The notes: a model not told the origin generated them from the letters alone. Positions 31,559-43,178 are shown, counted from the first letter of the stretch. The stretch is 64,000 nucleotides of DNA from Ypsolopha sequella (GCA_934047225.1 OW203992.1:3275501-3339500); one strand, 5' to 3'. Made by a program: numbers and translations.

Positions 31559-32908
31559 AACAACAAAGTAATTCAACAAAACGACACATCAACACCAAAT
31601 GAAAATCTATAAAACAAAAAGAACGTCTTCGTTCTGTGACAGTACCCTAAAAACAAAAGCTCTCCCGACCTTCGACCTTCGCGAAGCAGCACCAGATCTC
31701 TCCATCACATCATAAGAGAGGCTGAGACGGCTCATATTGCATTGTAAGGCTAATTGGATAGAGATGCTAATCTCGGGCAGCCGATAAAATGGAATAGATA
31801 ACATTCTGTAGTGACTTATTAAGGCCGTTCCCAGAATAATATTAGATGGAGCGATACGGCTCGCGCGGACCGTGTGTGGGGGACGGTTCGCAGAAGAAGA
31901 CGGTCTGCAGACAACAGTTGATAGACCAATGACGAGACCAGCGCTGGGGCTCTACCGCGTAATTCTCATTTGTATCAACTTCAATCAAATGCATGCGAAA
32001 TTCAACGCGTGCAAAAGAGATGGCATGTTAGGCGGGCGTCGTCGCACGCACGTCAAATTTCAATATCAAGTTGATGTTGATGAAAATCAGAATTTCGCGG
32101 TAGACCCGCAGGTCTATGGGGCGCGGGCGGTCGTCCTCTACAACGGTTTTACAAAAAGAAGCTCAATTAAGTGCTAGAAATTTTCAAAGGAATAGAAAAA
32201 TTTGATTGTTCAAGTATGAACGTTGAATTAGATATTCGTAGATTTCTGATATTTTCCTTTGCTTGTGCGATAAGACCTTTGGTTTTGGGAGTGAGTAATT
32301 TTGTATGACATGCGCTGGACGTACGAGATTTAAAGCCGTATTTTTCGTTAATTAATTTTATTAATTTTATTAACCCAACGAATTTTATATGTAGCTGTAG
32401 TGAATAGGGAAGGAATAAGGAATAGGGTCTTGACAGAAAGACAGCTCGTTGTCTCATTATGACTTATAGAAATCTAAAAATACTCCTTGATTTTGTTTAA
32501 ATGGTAGATTTAATACATAGAACAAAAAAATATATTGTCGCTTTGGATTTTAGGTAATCCAAAGTGAATCTAGAATTCCCACTGCGTCTGCCGACGCTAC
32601 CATCATATCAGTGATCTGCACAACGTATCGCGTTGTGTAGTTTTTGCGAAATTGGTCGCTCCCGATCAAGCACTGCTGGACCGACGGTCCTCTTAACACT
32701 GTTGGCACTGAGCGGCTAATCTGGCAACATTTTTAAATTTGTGATGATAATTCTACTAACATGTAAATAATGTCACGAGATCCAGGCGAGCTCCAGGTTT
32801 TTATTTTAAATCTTGACACATTCCTGTATAGAGCTTCTAAAAATCACCGGCCTTCTGCTTTCGCAAATTTTTGCATGTTTGCCATGAGTTACCGTTTTGA
32901 TTAGGACC
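31559..32908. other. No gene seen; GC-richer unique block
   Basis: The block 31840-32140 is GC-richer than its surroundings and supports a 101-codon plus frame (31872-32177) with no recognisable domain or splice signals that convince me. The block 32570-32720 is likewise unique. A chance frame and regulatory DNA are both possible. Confidence 0.35.
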
Positions 32909-33160
32909 CAGTGGCGTGCACATAACTTTTTGCTGGAAAAGCAAGCAATTGGTCAAGAATAACCATAAAAAAATAAGAAAAAAATTAAATATGAATTAAA
33001 AAATAAATTGTATGACGCCAGGGTAGAAGTCTACCCTAGAGTGAAAATTTCCGATACAAACTTTTTTTTCAAAGTGATATTTAATTTTTTTCATATTTTT
33101 TTATGGTTATTCTTGACCAATTGCTTGCTTTTCCAGCAAAAAGTTATGTGCACGCCACTG
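32909..33160. mobile_element. Foldback hAT-like MITE, copy 2 of 2
   Basis: The perfect ends CAGTGGCGTGCA and TGCACGCCACTG. The flanks TTAGGACC (32901-32908) and TTGGGACC (33161-33168) match at 7 of 8 positions. The interior GACGCCAGGGTAGAAGTCTA corresponds to the same place in copy 1. Two independent sites with near-perfect 8-bp duplications support hAT-type insertion. Confidence 0.88.
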
Positions 33161-33168
33161 TTGGGACC

Positions 33169-34054
33169 AGATTTTTTTTTTTACTTTTTGGCTATCTTTT
33201 CATTATACTTCATAAAATTACAAAAAATTAACTATACACCAAACCTAAAATTCATATAAAATCAACAGTTGATGGGATGTAAAAAACAATGATTCTTTAT
33301 TTCAAAAACATTGATCCTGAAAAGATATAATATTTAATATAGGTAGCGAAACAAATTTTAAAATTAGAATGTTTGTAAATCAGACTGTCTATACAGATTT
33401 AGTTTAGTTCTTAGATCCTTTTAGGACTGAGTATACATAACATCAAATAGAGGATGCTTTTAGATTTTTATATCATTCATATTTTTTGTTCCACTTTTTA
33501 TTCGACAGTCGTTTATTCATTATCTTAAGAAAATAGGAACCTACCAATATAATGTACAATTGAAAGCGACACCAAAATCGTACGAAAATATTTGTGAAAA
33601 TGTTTTTGTTTTTCTAAAGCAACTATATGTCAATGTAATTTCATAGAAAAATTAACGCATAACTGCGGAAGATTAAATTGTGGTATGCGCCGTCACTTGG
33701 TATTTTTTTGGTTGCGATCATTGCCAACATTCTTAGGAGGGCCGGCGGTCATACAGGATTCACAGGAATCTCGACAACAATCGAAAAAGTCAATCTCGGC
33801 TTGTTAAACGTCGAGCGACGCGGGTGAAGTCGGGTGAAATCACCATCGCTCCACTTACCGTACGTTGGAAATGTGATGTTTACGTGTTTTTATGTTTATA
33901 TAGAACACTTATATAAAATGACAACTTACAACGTATGTAGTACTCATCTATATGTATAATATGTATATGATATGATAACCTTTTACTACGTGAGATACTT
34001 TGTATAAGAGCATAATGTAATCATAATTAAGTCCATGTAGTTGACTTTAGTTTA
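33169..34054. other. No gene seen; one GC-richer island
   Basis: The island 33710-33860 contains GGGCCGGCGG and GTCGAGCGACGCGGG and resembles nothing else here. The rest is AT-rich. Confidence 0.4.
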
Positions 34055-34432
34055 TTTTTCAATGCAAGTGCTCGTAAAGGCCCACTTTTTATGCATCAAA
34101 ACCGAACAGAAAGTCGATTATTTTGCCCTAGGGCTTTTTTTTTATTTATTTACAATGGTTGGCTAACCTGCAGCCTTTCCTGTGTACCATAAATGTTATA
34201 CTTTTTTTCCACTGTTTAACGGTTCTGGATACAGTCCTTTTGAGCCAATCATAATTTAAAGTTCACAATATTATATTTGTTTTATGTCCTCACACTATGC
34301 ATTGAAAAACGTAGTAAACACGGGCGTGAGAGCAATAAATTACTAGGTTACGTTTAAAACACTCGCTACGCTCGTGTTTTAAATCGTCCTCGTGATTTAT
34401 TCCTTTTCGCCCTTATATCATAAACTACTATT
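34055..34432 (+). repeat. Interspersed repeat, copy B
   Basis: It follows copy A (23293-23730) from TTTTTCAATGCAAGTGCTCG to TTTCGCCCTTRTA, with indels in the T-rich middle. Confidence 0.8.
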
Positions 34433-35412
34433 ACATTCACATGCTCCTGTCTATATTTTTCTATCCCATCTTCTCTTTCACCCAAAGGTTGCCTGGAATT
34501 ATTAGCAATAATTGTACAGTATGAATTATTTAAAATGTCCTTTTTTTATTTTTACACATAAATGCATTAGGTATAATGAAAAATAAAAAAAGACTTGAAG
34601 CCTTTTTAAATCATATATGTAACGTGTTAAGTCAACAGACCGTGTATGGTCTAAGGATAAATAAAAGATTTTAAAATTGTTCCATAATACGAGTAGTTAC
34701 GTATAAGGGCTTAATTTTATATTGTTATTTTGACAAAGTTATTCACGGTGGAGTGCAAGCTAGCGCTAATTTTGGCTACATTAAGGATACTTTTATAGAA
34801 ATTCGGCAAATCAGGCAGTTTTGTTGACACAAAAATGAAAACAGTGCGGACCAAAGTTGTGAACAAAGGTTAGTAGTATATATACTAATAATAATATATA
34901 TATTATTATCTCTAAGTATACATTTTGTTATCTTAAATTTGGAAATCAATGAATACTATAAAGTATTTAAATTATAATAAATATTATTAAAAAAAAGTGT
35001 TTCTCACAAGTCTGCGAAATTATCAACTGTGGTTAGTTGAGAATTAACAGTGTTTATTTTCCTCGAAGAAACTTGGAACAAAAACTTGAACCATCTGTTG
35101 AATGAATCATTAGAACTGAATAAAACACAAGAATCCCTATCAGTGCGACCACAAAGTGGGATCATACTGTGAATCATTTGACACTGATACAGTCATGTGT
35201 CACACACAATCTTTGAAACTTGCGGTTTATTCCCAACAGACTGAACTGACAGCGGTTAATTTTTCCACAAAATTCATAATTTTGTGGAATTATGATGATT
35301 AGTATTTATTCTAGTTGAGAAGGAAAAAGGCCGATTAATTAATGAAAATAAGAAATATGACGCTTGCTTGCTTATTACGAACCTATTTTTATCTATTTGG
35401 CTGGCTTATTGA
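34433..35412. other. No gene seen
   Basis: AT-rich DNA. A perfect small palindrome, TTCCACAAAATTCATAATTTTGTGGAA with its arms of 12 bases, lies at about 35262-35288. Confidence 0.4.
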
Positions 35413-35474
35413 GATCAAAAAGGGTAAGTTTCAGCAGAAAAAGGTATTTCTGCTGAAACTTACTCTTTTTGATC
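35413..35474. ncRNA. Candidate hairpin RNA or tiny foldback element
   Basis: Two 28-base arms (35413-35440 and 35447-35474) pair with one mismatch around the 6-base loop AAGGTA. The left arm starts GATCAAAAAGGGTAAGTTTC. The size and loop are like a microRNA precursor, but near-perfect pairing also suits a miniature transposon or a DNA hairpin. I see no other copy in the window. Confidence 0.35.
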
Positions 35475-35528
35475 TAAATAAGGTTGCTATTATATTGAAA
35501 CGCAATTAATGAAATATTTAAACTACTT

Positions 35529-35539
35529 ACACCCAATTC
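35529..35539 (+). repeat. 11-bp target-site duplication, left
   Basis: ACACCCAATTC, repeated at 35925-35935 and again at 35969-35979 because of a later tandem duplication. Confidence 0.9.
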
Positions 35540-35924
35540 TGAGACGTGGTCTCTTACCAAAGGCTTGATCCGCCGATTTAAGGTCGCTCAACGAGCTATG
35601 GAGCGGGCTATGCTTGGGATATCTTTGATGGATAAAATCCGAAACGAAGGTGACCGACATAGCCTGCCGAATCAGTAAGATGGAGTGGCAATGGACTGGC
35701 CATATTTGTCGCCGACGTGATAACCGTTGGGGCCGTAAGGCATTGGAATGGAGACCACGTACAGGAAAACGCAGCGTAGGCCGCCCTCATGCCCGCTGAA
35801 ATGACGATCTGAAGGACGTTGCGGGTAGCGGCTGGATGAGGATGACTGAGGACCGCCAAGAGTGACGTAATATTGGGGAGGCCTATGTCCAGCAGTGGAC
35901 GAATACGGGCTGATGGATGGATGG
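35540..35924 (+). pseudogene. 5'-truncated RTE-like LINE, C-terminal region
   Basis: The early part reads RFKVAQRAMERAMLGISL followed by RIRNEGDRH, then after a frame change KMEWQWTGHICRRRDNRW, KALEWRPRTGKRSVGRP, and near the end GEAYVQQWT. These are consecutive blocks of the C-terminal end of lepidopteran RTE-like LINE proteins. Frame changes and internal stops show it is inactive. The tail is GATGGATGGATGG. The 11-bp flanking duplication ACACCCAATTC marks one insertion event of a truncated copy. Confidence 0.88.
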
Positions 35925-35984
35925 ACACCCAATTCAAAGAGGACGAATACGGGCTGATGGATGGATGGACACCCAATTCAAAGA
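35897..35984 (+). repeat. 44-bp tandem duplication
   Basis: The unit begins GGACGAATACGGGCTGATGG and ends with the flanking sequence ACCCAATTCAAAGA. The second unit starts 44 bases later. It covers the end of the LINE plus its 3' target duplication, so it arose after insertion. Confidence 0.95.
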
Positions 35985-36471
35985 TGGAAGAAAAAGAAAG
36001 ACATAACTTTTAAGGCAACTTCTCTCTTTTGTCGCATGATCTCAAGAAGTTGTTGTAATAATATACATATATAGAGTAGTAAAAATAACATAGTACCTAT
36101 CGCTGAACTCTTCAGATCATGCAACTACAGAAATAAAGAAATCGGCTGAAAAGTTTTTTTTAAATCCAAGTTTGAAAACATTTAATTTTTTATTATCGTT
36201 TCTAGAATACTTTAGGATATGTATTGTCTTTAGTGACGTCACAATTAAATTGAAACAGCAGTAGTTTTCAAGTTTTTAAATAAAACATCTTGGAATCACC
36301 CGAGAACGTAGCCCACATACACAGTCGATTAAATCCTTTGTTGTTTGAAAGAAAAATGTGTGTCGTCTATCTTCCACGATACTATTAGTTACACAAGAGT
36401 CGTGATGGACGATACTCGCCACAATGCTGAATATACATATTGAGACATTTTCGAGTTCGTTGATACCACAT
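35985..36471. other. No gene seen
   Basis: AT-rich DNA with TGACGTCA at 36234-36241 and no recognisable frame or repeat. Confidence 0.4.
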
Positions 36472-36683
36472 ATATATAAATAAATAAATAAAAATAATTA
36501 ACTTAAATAACATTAAAATTGAAATAAAAAGGACTAAAATAAATACATCTAAACTAAACCAAAAATATCCTTAAAAATAAACTAAAACACCTTAAAAGAT
36601 AAACTATATTATAAATAAAAAACTTCATCCAAATCGCTGCTCTGCGGCAAGGTGCCCAATAAGCTGGCGACATTCCCACGCTG
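36472..36683 (-). pseudogene. REL-type LINE 3' end, last 24 codons plus tail
   Basis: On the minus strand the codons read QRGNVASLLGTLPQSSDLDE then VFYL and stop (TAA at 36609-36611). This matches the end of the copies at 18451 (...GNAASILE...) and 61834 (QRGNAASLLGT...DLDRTFYLV). A T-rich 3' UTR-like tail continues to about 36472. It is the shortest of four copies, and the truncation point lies before QRGN. Confidence 0.75.
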
Positions 36684-36802
36684 GAATAAAAATATTTGAA
36701 TTCAGAACCTGGTTCCATACACTTCAAAAAAAAATGAAAAGTTCGATTACAAAAAAGTCAAATAAGCAGTTATAATGTCAATAAACTAAAATTAAATATT
36801 AA

Positions 36803-36976
36803 AATATATAAAATACTCAATAAAATAACATTCACGATAATAAAATTACGTGAGATGTATTTTGGGCTCTACTTTGTGCCCGGCATCAGTCACAATACTG
36901 GGCTTAGGATAGGGCCCGAAATATATCTCACATAATTTTATCATCATAAATGTTATTCTATTAAGTATTTTATACA
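36803..36976. mobile_element. Foldback MITE with GCATCAGTCAC centre
   Basis: Arms of about 60 bases pair (AATACTCAATAAAATAACAT and mirror; GTGAGATGTATTTTGGGC and mirror). The centre reads CCCGGCATCAGTCACAATAC. A right-half relative lies at 38140-38225. Confidence 0.8.
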
Positions 36977-37256
36977 AATAAATCAATAAAAGACCAAAGA
37001 AGTCATCAAATTATATTTATTTATATTGATCCAACATAAAAACTTATAAACATTGTAATAGGTATAGCAAATTTATAGTTACTAAGAAATTAGTGATAAT
37101 ATTATAAATACTTTTATGAATAGATATTATAAAATGTATACTCTAAAATGTGTATGCCTGAATAAGGTAAATTGTGCTGGACCAATTTTGTGTACCTCAC
37201 CATCTTTATGTATACCACAATTTATGTAAATAAATTATATTTATCTTTATAGGTTT

Positions 37257-37942
37257 ATGGGTAGTTTCTCCAGATTTGTAACAAAATATTAAGAAATAAT
37301 TATAACAGCCAAAATACAATTTTAAGCTAAGAAAACTTATTGTTCAAAGTTTGCTATATACAAAAACATATTTTTAATGCTATAAAACCATTGGCTTTTC
37401 CATTGTCGTGATACCAGCCGTAAATTTCTAAAATAATCCAGTATCACGCTTATGGAAAATCCAATTATTTTAAAGCTACCATAATATCATTAAAAATATG
37501 TTTATGCATATAGCAAACTTTTAACTTTGATCTTTAATCTTTAATCTTTAACAACTTACTTATATTTAACAACTTATTAACTTTACTTATTTCTACATAT
37601 AATCTAAGCTGTACCAAGGGAGTAGCCCTGTTCCCTAATCTAAGTAAACTTGAAACTTAGGGTAACAATGTCAAAAATCCCATGCAAACAAAAAGGTGAC
37701 AAATATATATATATAGGAAATCAAATAAATTAAACTAAATAAAAACAAAACAAAAAGCCTATACTAAAAGTTAAAATAAATGAAAGCGTGTGTTTTAGGG
37801 TGTGTGTATCGTGAGTAAATGAGTGAGAGAGATCAGTATGTTAAGGTAATGTTTAACTACAAGTTGTCTTAGCTAAAAGTTGTATTTTGGCTGTTATAAT
37901 CATGTCTTAATTTTTTGTTACAAATCCGGAGAATCGGCCCTT
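37257..37942. mobile_element. Foldback MITE (TTTCTCCRRATTTG family), copy 1, interrupted
   Basis: The left part to 37522 matches the complete copy at 49121-49432 (TTTGTAACAAAATATTAAGA, GTGATACCAGCCGTAAATTT, TTGCTATATGC). The right arm resumes at about 37855 with TTAGCTAAAAGTTGTATTTT and ends at the mirrored CAAATCCGGAGAATCGG. About 330 bases of unrelated DNA, including three ATCTTTA units at 37538-37552, are inserted between. Confidence 0.7.
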
Positions 37943-38139
37943 AATAAGCAGCAACTTTTATGTGTATATAAATTAAATAAATGTCATAATCTTTATTGAA
38001 ACATAATAATACTTAAATAATAATAAAAACCTACATACAAAATAAAACTTGCCTAAAACAAAACACTTACCTAAAACCCTTAATAGTAACTATACCTAAT
38101 AAATATATACCTATAAATGTCATATAAGTATATTTCTGA

Positions 38140-38225
38140 CCATTTTGTCCGGCATCAGTCACATCACTAAAGCCCGAAAAATATCTTACATATATATTCT
38201 TAAGTATATTTTATATAAAACCATA
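38140..38225 (+). repeat. Partial copy of the 36803 MITE
   Basis: TCCGGCATCAGTCACATCAC, then GCCCGAAAAATATCTTACAT and TTAAGTAT match the right half of the 36803-36976 element. Confidence 0.65.
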
Positions 38226-38424
38226 ATTTAAAATACAAAATAGACAGAAGACCAAATTTATTACATTTTTCATATGAATCAGTTGTAAAAACTGCCACGG
38301 ACTAAATCTGTAAACATGGTTTTATAACCTTTTGTTTCACATAGTTATATATAATTGTTATATAATTAGCTTTACGATTATATATTTTTACTTATTTGAC
38401 TGACGACGACCACAAATTGGTCGA

Positions 38425-38898
38425 TATACAGAGTGCTCGGAAATTCAACCTATTCCTATTCCTTAAAACGGGTTATACTAGATAATTTACAACAAATAAT
38501 GCCTATCAACTAGGGGTCGAAAATGATACATTTTTTTCAAGTAAAACACGTAAATATTCGAAAAATTACATGATAAAAAAGGTTTTCTTTCCACTTAAGA
38601 GCTTTTATTTCTGATATTATGGAAATTCAGGGCATGTTTTTTTTATAAATGATCACTCATCTATCTTTAATCAGAAAAATAATAATTAAGTGCCAAAAGA
38701 GCAATAGCTTAAAATATATATTTTTAAACTATTTGTTTTTGATTACCAGTCTAAAAGTTTGAAAATATCTTAAAAACCTTCGTAACTTGCAGACCATTCA
38801 TTTTCGACCCGTCGTTGATGGGGCTTAATTTGTTGGAAATGATCTTTAGTATAACTCTTTTCAAGGAATAGGTCGAATTTTTCAAGCAACCTGTATAT
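38425..38898. mobile_element. ATACAGG-ended MITE, copy 2 of 2
   Basis: The ends ATACAGAGTGCTCGG and AAGCAACCTGTAT are inverted. TCAACTAGGGGTCGAAAATG and the mirrored CATTTTCGACCCGTCGTTGA lie inside. It is longer than copy 1 (17874-18231), whose interior probably carries deletions. Confidence 0.8.
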
Positions 38899-39202
38899 TT
38901 CGAACGTAATTAATAATTTGTATTTATAAATTACAATTTATAACCCAATTAAAATAATGAAAAAGCTGTAAAATGCTTTAAAATAACATTTATTCAGTTA
39001 TATAATCAGCAGTAGGTTTACAAGAACAGACAGGGTAAGTCTTTGAACAATAGAGTCCATGGCCAGTCAACCACCAGGTCCAGTTCCTCATGGGTGGCCC
39101 TGGTGCACCCCATTTGTCAACTTGCTACCACGATACGCCTGCCACCTCTGTCCTACACATAGTGTAATGAAAACTTAGAGAAATTTTCGTAGACGCTAAT
39201 GA
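38899..39202. other. No gene seen; GC-richer patch
   Basis: The patch 39030-39150 (GGCCAGTCAACCACCAGGTC and onward) may be an old LINE 3' UTR, but I cannot match it to a family. Confidence 0.35.
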
Positions 39203-39492
39203 ATTCAAATTCAAATAGTTTATTTTGCAAAGTAGGTATATAAAATACACGTTTCACAAGTCAAAATTTAATCTTATAAAAAAAATATATGTAATAAAAT
39301 AATAAATGTACATGAACTTGATTAAAGGTTTATTTAATTTATGCAGCAATATATATACGATTAAAATTACAGGTAAAATATATATTATACAAGGTGAAAT
39401 CCAATCAACCGCCCGAACCCACACCGGAGACCCGGCCAAGACCAGGAACAAGGTTCAATGATCACCAACCGAGCCCCCAGCACGAATCCAGG
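39203..39492 (-). mobile_element. Retroelement 3' tail family, copy
   Basis: On the minus strand it ends with CAAAATAAACTATTTGAATT, which contains AATAAA followed by TTTGAA repeats. Upstream are TTGGATTTCACCTTGTATAA, GGTCTCCGGTGTGGGTTCGG and TGGGGGCTCGGTTGGTGATC. Other copies are at 22021, 39690, 43339, 52620 and 59515. All share the 3' end and vary in length, which is typical of a LINE 3' UTR. No protein-coding part of the parent is present. Confidence 0.85.
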
Positions 39493-39689
39493 TCTATCTA
39501 TGAATGAATGGTCTATCTATATTATATGCAAGATGGATTATAAGTCGCGAAAAGCCAAAAACTAGACGTATTTCTATGCGATTAAGTTTTAATATAGGGC
39601 CAACATTAAAATCACTAAAACATTTTAGTCAATTAAACGCGTACTTTTTCTATGAACCAGCACTTTTTTTCGCGTTTTCATGGCAGGCT

Positions 39690-39930
39690 CAAATTTAAAT
39701 TCATAGTTTATTTTGTAAAGTAGGTACACATAATACACTTTTTACGAGTCATTTAATCTTATTTCATCTTTATTATGTATGTGATAACGCCAATAAATAA
39801 TTTGAATTATAAAAATATATGTAATAAAATAAATGCACATGAACTAAATTAAAGATTTATTTAATTTATGTAGCGATACGATTCAAAGGTGAAATCTAAT
39901 CAACTGCCCGAACCCATACCGGAGACCCGG
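39690..39930 (-). mobile_element. Retroelement 3' tail family, copy
   Basis: A shorter copy that starts at the TTTGAATT tail and stops after CCGGGTCTCCGG. It lies 200 bases from another copy in the same orientation, with an internal insertion (CTTATTTCATCTTTATTATG) not seen in the others. Confidence 0.8.
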
Positions 39931-41832
39931 ATTGTAAAATTTATTCGTGTAGACTAAGCATGGAACATTTCACAAGTAGCATATGAAAAATCATATGAAA
40001 TGCGTTTTCATATGTCACACCTGCTACCTTCCTTCACGTAGTCTGTTAAAAATCACAAAGCATTCGCATGAGAGCGAGCGAGTAGGGACGAATCGTACGG
40101 AATGAATTAAATACGTATGACGTATTGGTCTAAACTATATGACTTGTATTTGTTTTGGTCTGTCTGTGTACTTGGGATGCAACAAAATAATAAATAAGTT
40201 ATTTATTTATTTTAAAATTTACATTCAAGTCACAATAAAGCTGATCGTATACTTTTCAGTTTTTAAAGACTATGCAACCTCGCAAATTTATCGTACTGTA
40301 TGCGCAGTATTTTAAAATGTGAAATGTGTACAACGCGTGTAGCTAAAAACGAGCAGTGTAAAGTAATGTTATTGTTTGGTGTATTTTCGTTTTAATAACT
40401 GATTAACAGAAAATACACCAACTAATAAAAGTATGCTCTATAAAAGTTTTATAGTGGTTAATTAACATGCCACTCATACATTTTTATTAAAACCAAAAGA
40501 AACTATTAGGTAACAGTTTCGCGTCACATTCTAAAATAATATTGTCTAGATTGTTTCTTACGTCACTTTTTGCTGTCAAAATCTGCTGTTTAACGTTTTC
40601 AAACTCACTGTATTTTCAATACACTACGTCGAAGAAGTAGATCCGAATCGGTGGCACACAACAATGGCCGACGGTGTTTATCCTTTTTAAGAGTTTAACA
40701 CATTTGTTATTCGTTTATTAATACTACAATGTTTGATCTTATCTCGCAGATGCTGGTATTGAGTTTCTTTTGTTCGTTCCAGATGTGACCATTTACATGT
40801 ATACCTTTATAAATACATAGGTATGTGTAAAAGAAAGGTTGTTTTATTAAAGCACAAGTAACCCTGTTTGAACAAAAGGAATTATTGTCTACTAGATTTG
40901 ATTTGTAGGGATTAGTCTACGCGTTGTGCTACGCCACGTAGCACACGTAGCCAGCCTCGGTTTTTCGTAGCAGCTACCGTTTTGTAGGCTTGCTTACTTC
41001 GCTTTTTATGCTATGTCCTTATTTCTACCGCTTGGTCAGACAAGGACAAAGCATTAAAAGTTAGTTAACCTGGGTTAATTAGCTTGGCGCAAGTGGGCCT
41101 TAGTCATTTTTAGTTACTTAATAAATTGTGTAAATTATATAAAAAGTTCCACTTCACAAAAACAATTTTAATATTTTTTTACACATTCAGTAATATAAAA
41201 TCAATTGTAAAACTTCATCGCTGCACTTGCGTCACCTATACAAATGATCGATTTAAATCTTTAAATTAAACAGTTAATTTCAGGTAATTAATTAAATTTT
41301 TTTTAAAGAAAACATTTCAATTTTAAAAAGGAGTTTCGTTTTTTTTTGCCAAATTATTGTATGTTTTTTTCTTTCATACTAAGTTCTCTAATTTGTTCAC
41401 GCTTTATTTCTTTGTTTTATAAAATAAAAGAGCATTGCTCTAACATGACCTAGATACACATTCACACAAAAAAGAACCGCCCTCCATTACAAAATGACCA
41501 CGGAATCCATAATTTTTAATCCACGAAAAGCTTTCAAAGCACTGATAAGGCCACAGATAAGCACACCGATGGTCGATAGGAGATCCGCCGGCGATACCGT
41601 GTGGAGGGATTATGGGGGACTGTAATGTTTTATAGATGGCCTTTGTGGGTAGGGGTGTGTATTCAGGTATACCAGGTGCAAATGGACAGGTACCTTTATA
41701 TGAAACTACCTACTGGTCATTCTTATAATTAGTACAAATTATATAATTTAGTTTATAAGGGAGTAACGTTGGAAGCCATGGTAGGTGGTAAGCCTGAGTA
41801 ATGGCCTCCAGCGTTAATAATTTCTCCTCCTA
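39931..41832. other. No gene seen
   Basis: AT-rich DNA with small hairpins: CATATGAAAAATCATATG near 39980, and a GCTATGTCCTTATTTC...AAGGACAAAGC hairpin at 41010-41055 resembling the 15522 family loop. A pair GTAACGTTGGAAGCCAT / ATGGCCTCCAGCGTTAAT at 41765-41820 is a small inverted repeat. No exon is visible. Confidence 0.4.
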
Positions 41833-41924
41833 ATTTCACAAAAATTGTTATTGATCCAAGATACTGATCACTTATCAAACATCCAGTGTGAATTTGGACG
41901 ATGATCAAAAAGTCACCTTGTATA
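41833..41924. mobile_element. Foldback MITE (TGACTTTTTGATCATCGTCC family), half copy
   Basis: Only one arm, in mirrored orientation, ending GGACGATGATCAAAAAGTCA. It keeps the ACTTATCAAACATCC block next to GATACTGATC. Confidence 0.8.
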
Positions 41925-42189
41925 CATCTAATGAGTTCGTCTCCTACATGAAGATTTTTATAAAAATCAATTGCGTTTACAAAGCTTAAGACAGAAGTAA
42001 AATTATTCTGGGATGTCTCAAAAAATTACGAAAATATTGGCATTCAAAGTAAAATTAACGGCATTTATCGTGACGTCATCTGACACATTTCATACAAAAA
42101 GTGATAAATATCGCTATGGCTAACTTCGGTAATAATTCAAAAAGTTTTGTGCTTTGCATTATTAATTAATTAGTTACCATAAAAAATAT
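41925..42189. other. No gene seen
   Basis: AT-rich DNA with TGACGTCA at 42071-42078. Confidence 0.4.
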
Positions 42190-42352
42190 GTTACAGTACT
42201 CCCAAAGTAATAATGCGCATACAAATATATAGCAGAGTGACTGGACGTACCACGTGACCTTATTGCTTGTATAGAAAGTGTAAGGAAATACGAACTTTGC
42301 CGAACAGTGGCGAAGATTTGTATTCGTATTATCACTTTGGGAGCACTGTAAC
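42190..42352. mobile_element. Foldback MITE, 163 bp
   Basis: Arms of about 38 bases pair: GTTACAGTACTCCCAAAGTA and mirrored ACTTTGGGAGCACTGTAAC, continuing through ATACAAAT. Single copy in the window. Overlapping open frames on both strands are by-products of the inverted arms. Confidence 0.8.
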
Positions 42353-42587
42353 TTTATTGAGAAAAGGACGCTATGAACACCACCCGGCCACCACATACAC
42401 GCAAAAGGAAGCCTGTAAGACAACTGTAAAAAAACGCCATTATTTTCAAGGCAAAATTAATTTATTCTTCAATCATATGTGAGCGTACACACTGGCAGAA
42501 GTTACATCTACAATATCTACATACACGTGCAAACAATTTTCCTTTTTGTTACAATACGCTGCTAAGTGTTCAAGGAATTTCTTTTTA

Positions 42588-42640
42588 GGGTTCCGTACCC
42601 GAAGGGTGCCAAACGGCCTTGTCCGTCTGTCACACAGGGG
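42588..42640 (-). repeat. Fragment of GGTTCCGTACC repeat
   Basis: TAGGGTTCCGTACCCGAAGG and TTGTCCGTCTGTCAC match the ends of the GGCCAAG-family repeats (47052, 63389), read on the other strand. The remaining 200 bases diverge. Confidence 0.6.
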
Positions 42641-42872
42641 CCTAAAGCGTCAGCCGTAATAGGTAGCGACTTGAAATTTTTCACAGAAAACGTGTTACAT
42701 GCCTCAATCACGGCAAATAATAAAAATTGAAAAAAATTAAGCCCTACAGGGGTCCCTATAAAATAAATATTGTAAAAGTTGTATTTTTTAGGCGTTTTTT
42801 TTTCAGTTTTGTCTTAATACGGTAATACATACAACTTTTAAATTTTGTCAGATTGTTGTACATACTCTAAAG

Positions 42873-43178
42873 CAGGAATGGGAAAACTACGGCCCACGGG
42901 CCTTCTCTGGCCCACGACCATCAAATAAAACTCATGTGAAGTTTTCATATTGTTAGAAATTTCGCAGCTAACTTGAAAGTTTAATTTAATTACAATTTTC
43001 AATTTCTTACTTATTTCAATATTTATTTTGTAATATTGCACAATAAATTAGTGCTTCAGAAATACATACTTATATTTTTATTTCAGTAAATAATATAGCC
43101 AAAAATGCAACAACTTGGCCCGCCATATATTTCGTTAGTAAATATTGGCACGCGAAGAAAAATGTTTCCCCATCCCTG
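42873..43178. mobile_element. hAT-like element, 306 bp
   Basis: The left end CAGGAATGGGAAAACTACGG and the right end TTTCCCCATCCCTG are the CAGGG(G/A)TGGGCAAAC-type ends of hAT elements. CGGCCC(A/G)C and GGCCCGCC occur just inside both ends. The flanks CTCTAAAG and CACTAAAA match at 6 of 8. Too short for a transposase. Confidence 0.7.
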
